Below are positions 1 to 7,310 of a stretch of 7,583 bases of DNA, piece by piece. Made by a program: the position numbers and the translations under genes. Within the stretch, counting starts at the first letter, position 1. Each line of letters opens with the position of its first letter. The stretch is taken from assembly GCA_027451605.1 (NCBI GenBank), contig DAIDJA010000077.1, positions 1-7,583 on the forward strand. Reading direction: 5' to 3'. Origin of the DNA: Acidimicrobiales bacterium (lineage in GTDB: Bacteria; Actinomycetota; Acidimicrobiia; Acidimicrobiales; JABEUL01). The notes below the pieces were generated by a model that saw nothing but the letters and a program-made list of their open reading frames with translations, was not told the DNA's origin and did no database searches.

Positions 1-323
1 AAAGCTCGCCCAGAGAATTTCCCGTGGATACTTTTATTGTAAATATTGCCGGAGCAACCATAGTCGGGTTTGTAGCAACTATTATTCTGGTAATCACCGG
101 ATCTTCTGCTGCTATTAGGCCAATGGTTCTAATAGGTTTCTGCGGAGCGTTGACAACAGAATCCACAATGGCCGTAAATATAGACAAACTCGTTTCATAT
201 CACAGGTTTTTCGTTGCAACTGAATTTTTGGTTTCAATGCTGATTTTGGGTTTTTTGGCAATTGTGATAGGAAATATAGTCGCTAAAGCAATAACCGGTA
301 ATTTAATCCGAAATAATACTTAA
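1..323 (+). CDS. crcB: Fluoride channel subunit FluC/CrcB, 5'-truncated by window edge
   Basis: FluC/CrcB proteins are small four-helix membrane proteins that form dimeric fluoride channels and export F- passively. The frame is open to the left edge (first whole codon at base 3), so the first helix and true start lie outside; the GTG at 24 is internal, because the preceding codons read REFPVDTFIVN, matching the family FPxGTxxVN motif. Visible parts are the helix-2 pore Asn (VNIAGA), the helix-3 break GFCGALTT, and a C-terminal hydrophobic helix. The oddity is the Phe box: the family TTFSTF is TTESTM here (codons at 156-170), so both aromatic positions are lost and one is acidic. The second FluC gene at 756-1115 keeps TTFSTY. 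I infer this is the non-conducting or specialised half of a heterodimer. Family assignment is firm; the role of this half is inference. Confidence 0.87.
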   Translation, partial: SSPREFPVDTFIVNIAGATIVGFVATIILVITGSSAAIRPMVLIGFCGALTTESTMAVNIDKLVSYHRFFVATEFLVSMLILGFLAIVIGNIVAKAITGNLIRNNT

Positions 324-407
324 ACCAATAATCATAAAATGCAAGCACATATTTTTTAAAATATTTACCGCCCATGAGATCTGTCACATAATTTCGAAAG
401 GACATAT

Positions 408-743
408 ATGGAACTGGCCAACGAAGATGCACTTAAACTTACAATAATTTACGGTGAGAACGATCAGTTCAATCACCACCCGCTTTATGTTGAAATTGTC
501 AAAAGAGCCCACTCATTTGGCATCGCCGGAGCAACAGTAGTACGTGGGATAGAAAGTTTCGGACGCACAAACCATATCCATTCCACAAGGATACTCTCGC
601 TGTCATCCGATCTTCCGATTGTTATTACCATGATCGATCTTGAAGATAAAATTCGGGAATTTTATAAATCCATTGCAGATCTATTGGGTGGCGGAATAGC
701 ATTTACGGAGAACGTTTCCGTACTCCACTATAAACAAAGTTAG
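408..743 (+). CDS. DUF190 family protein of the fluoride-export locus
   Basis: This 111-residue soluble protein matches the DUF190 family (PF02641) along its whole length. The motif order is LTIIYGEND, HHPLYVEIV, GIAGATVVRGIESFG, the segment LSSDLPIVITMID, and a C-terminal VSVLHYK strand. DUF190 genes are commonly found beside or between paired crcB genes; the fold has been described as PII/CutA-like, but the biochemical role is not established, so a regulator or partner of the channel is inference. The ATG at 408 follows GAAAGGA (396-402) with a 5-base spacer, and no other in-frame start lies close upstream. It sits 84 bases after the first FluC gene, and its stop (741-743) overlaps the ribosome binding site of the next FluC gene, so the last two genes look translationally linked. 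Confidence 0.9.
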   Translation: MELANEDALKLTIIYGENDQFNHHPLYVEIVKRAHSFGIAGATVVRGIESFGRTNHIHSTRILSLSSDLPIVITMIDLEDKIREFYKSIADLLGGGIAFTENVSVLHYKQS

Positions 744-755
744 GACTGATCCAAT

Positions 756-1115
756 TTGCTTATTCTGTTAACCGGTATCGCAGGTAGCATCGGTGCATGT
801 CTAAGATATCTAACTGATCGGACAATCAGCAACAAAACAAGTGCGAGTTTCCCCATGGGAACGTTTGCTATTAACGCAACGGGATCTTTTTTTCTCGGAA
901 TAATCGAAGGACTAAGCTCCGGTCATCATATCGGTAACTTTACCGCAACAATATTGGGAACAGGTTTCTGCGGGGCATTTACGACATTTTCGACATATAT
1001 GTACGAGACTTTTAATCTATTTAGCTCCAAATCTTATCTGCAAGGAACCCTAAACTTGGTCGGCACAACGATAGTTTGCCTATCTTTTGCGGGACTGGGG
1101 CTCTATCTGGGATAA
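756..1115 (+). CDS. crcB: Fluoride channel subunit FluC/CrcB, complete
   Basis: This is a complete 119-residue FluC/CrcB protein of normal family length with four hydrophobic segments, roughly residues 2-24, 35-53, 63-84 and 94-118. Hallmarks are GSIGACLRY in helix 1, FPMGTFAINATGSF with pore Asn40, and GFCGAFTTFSTY (residues 70-81), which keeps the Thr pair at the central break and the aromatic residues Phe78 and Tyr81 that line the fluoride path. The start is TTG at 756: AGGA (742-745), overlapping the DUF190 stop, lies 10 bases upstream, and the protein then begins at the usual family position. It is the second half of a paired crcB-DUF190-crcB locus, and the two subunits probably assemble as an antiparallel heterodimer in the cytoplasmic membrane. 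No fluoride riboswitch is visible inside the window; one could lie upstream of the truncated first gene. Confidence 0.92.
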   Translation: MLILLTGIAGSIGACLRYLTDRTISNKTSASFPMGTFAINATGSFFLGIIEGLSSGHHIGNFTATILGTGFCGAFTTFSTYMYETFNLFSSKSYLQGTLNLVGTTIVCLSFAGLGLYLG

Positions 1116-1122
1116 AATAAAC

Positions 1123-1141
1123 TGACTTGAAACCGAAGTCA
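1123..1141 (-). terminator. Possible weak terminator between convergent genes
   Basis: TGACTT (1123-1128) and AAGTCA (1136-1141) form a 6-bp stem with a 7-base loop in the 35-base gap between the convergent second FluC gene and the esterase gene. Read on the - strand, the stem is followed by the T-rich GTTTATTTTATC, so it could end esterase transcription. On the + strand no U-run follows. The stem is short, so this is a tentative call. Confidence 0.3.
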
Positions 1142-1150
1142 CATCCATAA

Positions 1151-1972
1151 TTACCAACTCAGTGAGTTCCTAATGGCAGTAAGTTGTTTAAAGGCTGCAG
1201 CCTGCCAAAACTGGGCATCATGACCACCCGGACCGAAATACGAATAGTACGGAGTTTTAAGATCTGCGACAAAGTCCTTCGTGGCATTATAAAATGGATC
1301 CCCGGTTCCGCAGGCTACGGCAATTGCCTTATTATTTAATTTGGCTATCCCGGTGAATACGTCATTTGCATAAAAATCAGTCGGAGAGTCAAAGGCCCCC
1401 GGTGCCGTAAGTCCCGGAGCCAAAAAGATTGCCGGGCTTGCGGGGGCTACTCCGACAAAATCTTCGGGGAATTGTTCGGTGGCAAGAATGGCTCCGTAAC
1501 CTCCCATGGACCAACCCATCATTACCTGAGGCAAATTTCCGACCAGCTTGTTAACTATCGGTATGAATTCAGAGATAAACATGGTCATTGAGTCGGTTCC
1601 GTCCGATCGTTTATGCCAATACGAGTCGGCCCCTCCGTCAACGGCGGCAACGGCTACATTTAAATTAAGAGACCCGGCAACCTGCGGGATTTGTAGTTGG
1701 CTAAATGCCATATCGTGATTATTGTCAAATCCATGCATACAAAAAACTATTCCTGCAAGTTTGCGGCCGGTAGGAATTGAAACAGTCCAACCCGGCTTGA
1801 AATTTACATACTTGCTGTCTATGACTCCCGATATATACTTAATGGTGCCGTAGGCCTTAGGTACTAAAAGCGGCTTTAACTGTTTACTTTCGTAGATGTG
1901 GTAGATATCAGCACCTGCACCGGCCAATACAACCAATCCCCCCAAAGTAACCAAAAATTTGCGCCTGTCCAC
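1151..1972 (-). CDS. Twin-arginine-exported alpha/beta-hydrolase (putative esterase)
   Basis: This 273-residue protein is a secreted or membrane-anchored serine hydrolase of the alpha/beta fold, closest in pattern to the esterase-D/putative esterase group (PF00756-like). The N-terminus MDRRKFLVTLGG plus a hydrophobic stretch to about residue 21 is a Tat-type signal (RRxFL). After a linker come the oxyanion-side HG (MHGFDNN, residues 79-85), the nucleophile elbow GWSMGGYG (Ser155), a likely acid in GTGDPF (Asp225) and the catalytic His in GGHDAQFW (His251), so the triad is intact. The substrate cannot be read from sequence. The start is GTG at 1972: an in-frame stop lies four codons upstream and no Shine-Dalgarno is present, but TAGAAT at 1984-1979 is spaced for a leaderless transcript. 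It converges on the FluC gene and is followed by no further - strand gene, so it is probably a single-gene unit. Confidence 0.85.
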   Translation of the reverse strand: MDRRKFLVTLGGLVVLAGAGADIYHIYESKQLKPLLVPKAYGTIKYISGVIDSKYVNFKPGWTVSIPTGRKLAGIVFCMHGFDNNHDMAFSQLQIPQVAGSLNLNVAVAAVDGGADSYWHKRSDGTDSMTMFISEFIPIVNKLVGNLPQVMMGWSMGGYGAILATEQFPEDFVGVAPASPAIFLAPGLTAPGAFDSPTDFYANDVFTGIAKLNNKAIAVACGTGDPFYNATKDFVADLKTPYYSYFGPGGHDAQFWQAAAFKQLTAIRNSLSW

Positions 1973-1978
1973 CGCATA

Positions 1979-1984
1979 ATTCTA
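1979..1984 (-). promoter_or_regulatory. Candidate -10 box for leaderless esterase mRNA
   Basis: On the - strand TAGAAT (5/6 to TATAAT) is followed by exactly six bases and then the GTG start at 1972, the distance expected if transcription begins at the G of the start codon. No convincing -35 is seen. The rest of the AT-rich 1973-2210 gap shows only short palindromes (AAGATCTT at 2071-2078, CTTTAAAG at 2076-2083) and a weak 5-bp hairpin at 2089-2103; I see no gene in it. Confidence 0.4.
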
Positions 1985-2166
1985 ACTTAAAAATATGTGA
2001 AGTGGGTCATATTCCCTAAAAGTATATATTTGTCTAAAAATTATAAGGATGAACTTTTATAGACGGCAATAAGATCTTTAAAGTTCTCTAATCCTTTAGA
2101 TTATTTCTTATATTTAACAAAATCTTAAAATTTTGATAACTAACAGCAAATAAACGATATCGACAA

Positions 2167-2203
2167 TATAAGTAACGTTTTGGAAAAACCTAGATAAAAG
2201 GAG
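2167..2203 (+). promoter_or_regulatory. Candidate -10 and strong RBS for the 63-residue gene
   Basis: TATAAG at 2167-2172 is a possible -10 box that would put the transcript start near 2179, without a clear -35. The AAAAGGAGAG run contains AGGAG at 2199-2203, seven bases before the ATG at 2211. This is the best Shine-Dalgarno in the window and the main reason to accept the small gene as real. Confidence 0.45.
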
Positions 2204-2210
2204 AGCAGAA

Positions 2211-2402
2211 ATGAAACTTTTTAACAAATCCGCAAAATCGAATGCCACAGACCCAAGCTTGATTTACAGGTTAAATCAGCCATACTTCTTGACCAAGAAC
2301 CATGCCAAAAGCAACGTTGAGTTTAAGTACTTGAATAATCCCGGCGACAAGACAATAACTGTGGCTTATCATTCTTCCCTCTTAAAGAGAAGGGCAAGGT
2401 AG
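2211..2402 (+). CDS. Small basic protein of unknown function
   Basis: I do not recognise this 63-residue protein. It is strongly basic and polar: about twelve Lys/Arg against three Asp/Glu, seven Asn, and a C-terminal KRRAR. It has no Cys, no membrane segment and no signal peptide. A near-consensus ribosome binding site (AGGAG, 7-base spacer) before an ATG, and a 200-base AT-rich upstream region able to hold its own promoter, support real expression. It is transcribed alone and is convergent with the peroxiredoxin gene, the two stop codons being directly adjacent (2400-2402 and 2403-2405). The charge could suit nucleic-acid or ribosome binding, but that is a guess. The alternative is a chance open frame, made less likely by the ribosome binding site. 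Confidence 0.6.
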   Translation: MKLFNKSAKSNATDPSLIYRLNQPYFLTKNHAKSNVEFKYLNNPGDKTITVAYHSSLLKRRAR

Positions 2403-2870
2403 TTAAGATTTGGCAATCTCTGCAAGTACGGCCGATGCATGTCCGTCCGCTCGCACGTGATACCAAGCTCTAATTATCACACCTTTTTCGTCTATCAAAA
2501 AAGTCGATCGGATAACTCCGATTGACTTTTTACCGTAAAGAGTCTTTTCTCCCCAAGCTCCGTAGGCTTCCATAGTATTGTGGCTCTCGTCAGAGAGCAA
2601 ATCAAAATTAAGCTTATACTTTTCTCTGAATTTCTTATGACTTTCCCCGCTGTCAGGTGATATCCCCAGAACGGGAACTTTTAGCTTGGAAAATTCCCGA
2701 AGGTTATCCTGGAACTGACATGCTTCAGTGGTGCAGCCCGGAGTGTCGTCTTTGGGATAAAAATATACTATGACTTTGGAACCTATGTAATCTGACAGTT
2801 TTACCGATTTGCCGTCTTGATTCTTTAAGTTAAAAGACGGTGCTTTTTTACCTTTTTCTAAATTACCCAT
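2403..2870 (-). CDS. bcp: Thioredoxin-dependent thiol peroxidase Bcp/PrxQ
   Basis: This 155-residue cytoplasmic peroxiredoxin of the Bcp/PrxQ class reduces hydrogen peroxide and organic hydroperoxides, using thioredoxin as donor. The peroxidatic Cys46 sits in DDTPGCTTEAC with the resolving Cys51 five residues on, the alpha-2 helix arrangement of two-Cys PrxQ (E. coli Bcp has Cys45/Cys50). Thr43 and Pro39 complete the PxxxTxxC signature, and Arg121 in RSTFLID is the conserved active-site Arg. The C-terminal VRADGHASAVL matches the family end. Length is normal. The ATG at 2870 has no Shine-Dalgarno; a TAAACT hexamer at 2884-2879 would give a leader of only one or two bases. It lies divergent to thiC, 155 bases away, whose Fe-S enzyme products are peroxide-sensitive; a protective link is inference. 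Confidence 0.95.
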   Translation of the reverse strand: MGNLEKGKKAPSFNLKNQDGKSVKLSDYIGSKVIVYFYPKDDTPGCTTEACQFQDNLREFSKLKVPVLGISPDSGESHKKFREKYKLNFDLLSDESHNTMEAYGAWGEKTLYGKKSIGVIRSTFLIDEKGVIIRAWYHVRADGHASAVLAEIAKS

Positions 2871-2878
2871 AGTTTATG

Positions 2879-2907
2879 AGTTTAGGCAATGATATTACAA
2901 AAGTAAA
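2879..2907 (-). promoter_or_regulatory. Candidate bcp promoter
   Basis: On the - strand TTTACT (2907-2902, 4/6 to TTGACA), a 17-base spacer and TAAACT (2884-2879) precede the bcp ATG by eight bases. This predicts a nearly leaderless mRNA, in line with the missing Shine-Dalgarno. It is a pattern match only, in AT-rich DNA where such matches arise by chance. Confidence 0.35.
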
Positions 2908-2924
2908 CAAATCAAACAAATATT

Positions 2925-2953
2925 TTGGAACTAAGCTATTTGTAAAATATATT
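2925..2953 (+). promoter_or_regulatory. Candidate thiC promoter
   Basis: TTGGAA (2925-2930, 4/6 to TTGACA), a 17-base spacer and TATATT (2948-2953, 5/6 to TATAAT) form the best sigma-70-like pair upstream of thiC. The predicted transcript start near 2960-2961 falls right where the folded leader begins. It points away from the bcp promoter about 20 bases to its left, so the two form a compact divergent control region. Confidence 0.45.
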
Positions 2954-2960
2954 TAAAGAT

Positions 2961-4789
<1,829 letters not shown>

Positions 4790-4820
4790 TGGCATTTAAA
4801 GCCCTATAACCTACCTACAA

Positions 4821-4826
4821 TAATAT
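4821..4826 (+). promoter_or_regulatory. Candidate -10 box for leaderless ispH mRNA
   Basis: TAATAT fits the TANNNT form, and five bases separate it from the ispH ATG at 4832, so transcription could begin at or next to the start codon. The thiC-ispH gap holds no Shine-Dalgarno, which makes a leaderless start the simplest account of ispH translation. No -35 is visible, and read-through from thiC is also possible. Confidence 0.4.
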
Positions 4827-4831
4827 ATACG

Positions 4832-5872
4832 ATGAGTGTTGATAAAGTACTTCTTGCAACCCCCAGGGGATTCTGCGCCGGGGTTGAAAAGGCCATAAAG
4901 GCCCTTGCCTGGATGGTTAAAATATTCCCCCCCCCGGTTTACTGCTACCATGAAATAGTTCACAATCATTACGTGGTTGAAATCTTTAAGAAAAATGGAG
5001 TCGTATTTATCGACGACGTTAACTTGGTTCCTGCTTTCAGTCCTTTGATGCTAAGTGCCCACGGAACGGCTCCCGATGTTGAAGAATCCGCACGAACGGA
5101 TCACAGGGTGGTTATTAACGCGGTGTGCCCCCTGGTCACCAAGGTCCATCACGAAGTGAAAATTCGCTCAAAAAAAGGGTTCAACATTATTTATGTTGGT
5201 CATAGCGGGCATGAAGAAGCTGTCGGAACGATGGCTGTGGCTCCGGAATCCGTTTATTTGGTTGAGACCCCTCAGGATTTAGACAATATACCGATTTCGG
5301 ATTCTTCTCCCACGGCACTTTTGGCCCAAACCACCTTAAGTCAAGATGAATGGAAAGATATTCTGGACAAAGCTATAATAACTCATCCGGATCTCTGGAT
5401 GCCTAATCGGGGCGACCTTTGTTTTGCCACAACAAACCGACAGGATGCCTTAGCGGAAATATCTCATATGGCAGAAACCGTGATAGTGGTAGGTTCGGCA
5501 AATTCTTCAAATACAGTAGCCCTGACAAAAGTCGCCAAAGCCAGGGGAGCCAAAAATGTAATAAGGGTAAATTCCGACTCAGAGGTTCCGGATGACTTAA
5601 CGGGTATCGTGGGAGTCACTGCCGGGGCTTCGGCACCTGATGAACTCGTATTTAAAGTAATTGAAAGGCTCAATCCCAAAAACGGTTACGAAGAGGTTGG
5701 AAACGTAATTGAAGACGAATACTTTCCCCCGCCACCGGAACTTCGCGAACTGATAAAAGGCATGACAAAAGCGCTTGAAATTGGGGTACAATTTAGAAAA
5801 ACAAAAGATAATGCCTTAGACAGCGACAGGGAGCTTACCGCTTCAGATTCGTTGGCACTGTTAAGGGCCTAA
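4832..5872 (+). CDS. ispH: 4-hydroxy-3-methylbut-2-enyl diphosphate reductase IspH (LytB)
   Basis: IspH is the last MEP-pathway enzyme; it reduces HMBPP to IPP and DMAPP on a [4Fe-4S] cluster. The three cluster ligands are present: Cys15 (TPRGFCAGV), Cys99 (NAVCPLVTKVH) and Cys197 (DLCFATTNRQ). Substrate-binding residues are also in place: His44 (VHNHYVV), His77 (SAHGTAPDV), His127 and Glu129 (GHEEAVGT), Thr167-Thr168 (QTTLS) and Ser225-Ser226-Asn227, matching E. coli numbering closely. At 346 residues it is longer than the E. coli protein by a charged C-terminal tail beginning near residue 295, which includes a run of four prolines. A nine-C run (4927-4935) encodes Pro33-Pro35 and is a slippage-prone or error-prone spot, though the frame is intact. 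No Shine-Dalgarno precedes the ATG. It is probably co-transcribed with the PIG-L gene 13 bases downstream. Confidence 0.97.
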   Translation: MSVDKVLLATPRGFCAGVEKAIKALAWMVKIFPPPVYCYHEIVHNHYVVEIFKKNGVVFIDDVNLVPAFSPLMLSAHGTAPDVEESARTDHRVVINAVCPLVTKVHHEVKIRSKKGFNIIYVGHSGHEEAVGTMAVAPESVYLVETPQDLDNIPISDSSPTALLAQTTLSQDEWKDILDKAIITHPDLWMPNRGDLCFATTNRQDALAEISHMAETVIVVGSANSSNTVALTKVAKARGAKNVIRVNSDSEVPDDLTGIVGVTAGASAPDELVFKVIERLNPKNGYEEVGNVIEDEYFPPPPELRELIKGMTKALEIGVQFRKTKDNALDSDRELTASDSLALLRA

Positions 5873-5885
5873 CCACAATATAAAA

Positions 5886-6704
5886 ATGCCGGAAAACGAA
5901 AATAATAGAATTTTATGCATAGCCGCCCACCCTGACGACTTGGACTTCGGAGCCGCCGGTACCGTTGCCAAGTGGGTTAAGGAAGGCTACGACGTCTCAT
6001 ATTTAATCGCGACTAAAGGTGATGCCGGTGGATCTGACAGGACAGTGTTAAGAGACGAGATGGCTACAATTAGAGTAAGAGAACAGACAGCGGCGGCGGC
6101 GGCAGTGGGTGTAAATAATATTTCATTTTTGGATTTTAAAGACGGTAACGTTGTTGCGGGTCAAGACTTAAGGTTTCAAATTTCAAAAGTAATTCGCGAA
6201 ATCAGACCTTTTAGAGTTCTGGGACCGTCACCTGAAATTAGCTGGATGAGGATTGCAGCCTCTCATCCCGATCACCTGGCCGTCGGACAGGCGACATTAT
6301 TCAGCGTTTATCCGGATTCAAGAAATCCGTTTGCATTTCCTTCTCTGTTGGAAGACGGACTTGAGCCCCATATTGTTTCTGAACTTTGGCTTATGGCTTC
6401 ACCGCATGCATTCTTGGGACCAATTTCAAATAATGGGGTACCCAACTCTGAGATTAACGCTTCAATGTCTAACGGGATATATCCAAATGTTGCAAAAGGC
6501 AATAACGGAACTAAGGTGACCTCAGTAGACATCACCGACACATTTGACCTTAAAATTAAAGCATTGTCCAAACATGTTTCACAGCTGAGCGACATTGAAA
6601 TTGTTCGTGAATTTATTAAAGAGTTTCTCTCTCACAATGCCAAGCTCTACGGGGCACCGGAAGGGACTTTGGCGGAAGCATTTCAGGTAGTAACTGAACT
6701 GTAA
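5886..6704 (+). CDS. PIG-L/LmbE family zinc-dependent deacetylase
   Basis: This 272-residue cytoplasmic protein belongs to the PIG-L/LmbE family (PF02585), zinc hydrolases that remove N-acetyl groups from sugar conjugates; MshB and Mca of mycothiol metabolism are the actinobacterial examples. AHPDD gives the zinc ligands His15 and Asp18 and the general base Asp17; ASHPDH provides the third ligand, His130. TKGDAGG (43-49) and the RVREQ segment (63-67) match the conserved GDxG and REE regions. The C-terminal region has a helical DLKIKALSKHVSQL stretch typical of the family. Sequence alone does not separate MshB, Mca, a bacillithiol-type BshB or another specificity, so I give no symbol. Ala69-Ala73 is encoded by a short GCG trinucleotide run (6090-6104). 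The ATG lies 13 bases after ispH without a Shine-Dalgarno, suggesting coupling to ispH translation. Confidence 0.88.
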   Translation: MPENENNRILCIAAHPDDLDFGAAGTVAKWVKEGYDVSYLIATKGDAGGSDRTVLRDEMATIRVREQTAAAAAVGVNNISFLDFKDGNVVAGQDLRFQISKVIREIRPFRVLGPSPEISWMRIAASHPDHLAVGQATLFSVYPDSRNPFAFPSLLEDGLEPHIVSELWLMASPHAFLGPISNNGVPNSEINASMSNGIYPNVAKGNNGTKVTSVDITDTFDLKIKALSKHVSQLSDIEIVREFIKEFLSHNAKLYGAPEGTLAEAFQVVTEL

Positions 6705-6731
6705 TCGCCACGACAATAATTAATGTCCAAA

Positions 6732-7223
6732 TTAATGACCGGGCTTTTTAGTTAAAGATACGGAAGCCTTGTTTTGAGACATGGATTTTGGTTTAACATC
6801 CCCGCTTAAAAATCCCTTTGGATCCTGATCAAAGCTTTGCTTGCAATGACTGCAACAGAAGTAATACGGCTTTTCATCAAATATTGAGACCGCCGGCGGG
6901 TTTGAAATATCCACCTGCATATTGCATACAGGGTCTATAGCAAAGCCGAGGTCGTCAGATTTACTCTCTATAGTGCTTTGCCTTTTATCTTCATGTAGTA
7001 AAACCTCCGATTCGGATACATTTTTTACAAATTTACCGGGGTCTTCTTGAAAGCGCTCCTTACACTTCGGTGAGCAAAAGTAGTAACTGTTGCCATTGTA
7101 TTTAAATGTCGCAGCCGCATTTGATTTGTCCACCTGCATCTTACATATAGGATCTATAGCAAAACCCGTGTCAGACTTGACTGAAACAGAATGAAGTATC
7201 AACATGGCAATGAACACCGCCAA
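6732..7223 (-). CDS. Tandem YHS-domain metal-binding protein with N-terminal hydrophobic segment
   Basis: The protein has two YHS domains, roughly residues 21-66 and 94-139, joined by a charged linker. Each carries DPxCxM followed by YYFC and a second Cys three or four residues on: Cys27/50/54 in the first copy and Cys100/123/127 in the second, with an extra Cys124. YHS domains are small treble-clef-like modules found in heavy-metal ATPases and metal-handling proteins, so metal binding is likely; which metal is unknown. The N-terminus is hydrophobic (AVFIAMLIL), giving a signal or membrane anchor, so the domains probably face outside the cytoplasm. The start is uncertain: TTG 7223, GTG 7217 and ATG 7205 are all possible, none with a clear ribosome binding site, and the frame stays open further upstream. 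The gene converges on the PIG-L gene, 27 bases apart. Confidence 0.8.
   Translation of the reverse strand: MAVFIAMLILHSVSVKSDTGFAIDPICKMQVDKSNAAATFKYNGNSYYFCSPKCKERFQEDPGKFVKNVSESEVLLHEDKRQSTIESKSDDLGFAIDPVCNMQVDISNPPAVSIFDEKPYYFCCSHCKQSFDQDPKGFLSGDVKPKSMSQNKASVSLTKKPGH
6911..7166 (-). repeat. Intragenic duplication encoding the two YHS cores
   Basis: A 37-base segment at 6911-6947 and another at 7130-7166 agree at 32 of 37 positions by direct comparison. Both encode the FAIDPxCxMQVD part of a YHS domain. The rest of each domain has diverged more at DNA level. The tight match over only this part suggests an internal duplication followed by gene conversion or strong selection on the metal-binding loop. 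Confidence 0.7.
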
Positions 7224-7293
7224 AAATACAAGATCGATATAAAAATCGTAATTATAACCGAAAGTTGTCCTATTGATAGAGATCTTGTTTTTT
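7223..7293. repeat. Inverted repeat flanking the YHS promoter region
   Basis: ACAAGATC (7228-7235) pairs with GATCTTGT (7281-7288), and after one mismatch AAAA (7223-7226) pairs with TTTT (7290-7293), giving 12 of 13 matches over arms 45 bases apart. The spacer contains a perfect TATAAT on the - strand. Only one arm would be transcribed from that promoter, so paired protein-binding sites are more likely than an RNA hairpin. Part of the match is a simple A/T run. Confidence 0.4.
7251..7256 (-). promoter_or_regulatory. Candidate -10 box (TATAAT) for the YHS gene
   Basis: The - strand reads a perfect TATAAT at 7256-7251, predicting a transcript start near 7244, about 20 bases before the TTG at 7223. 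No good -35 lies at 16-18 bases. If it is real, the protein starts at 7223, 7217 or 7205 rather than further upstream. Confidence 0.4.
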
Positions 7294-7310
7294 GTCGGAA
7301 CTATGTCAAA

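Noticed and set aside
24..26. GTG at 24 as the start of the first FluC subunit
   Set aside because: The frame is open upstream and the preceding residues fit the family FPxGT motif; starting here would lose the first helix.
324..407. Fluoride riboswitch or terminator between the first FluC gene and DUF190
   Set aside because: No crcB-motif consensus is present. The near-palindrome at 349-364 is A/T only with almost no loop, so neither a switch nor a stable terminator is supported.
2374..2398. Terminator hairpin at the end of the small gene
   Set aside because: CTT, CC and CTCT pair with AGAG, GG and AAG only with bulges, and no T-run follows on either strand.
4791..4803. Operator or terminator palindrome between thiC and ispH
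   Set aside because: GGC...GCC with A/T-rich centre is short, imperfect, leaves little loop and is not followed by a T-run.
6090..6104. GCG trinucleotide run in the PIG-L gene as a variable microsatellite
   Set aside because: Only four perfect units plus GCA; too short to argue for length variation, and an Ala-rich helix at this place is normal in the family.
6308..6595. 95-codon open frame antisense to the PIG-L gene
   Set aside because: It lies wholly within a well-supported gene, has no recognisable domain and no ribosome binding site; it is best read as a shadow of the real frame.
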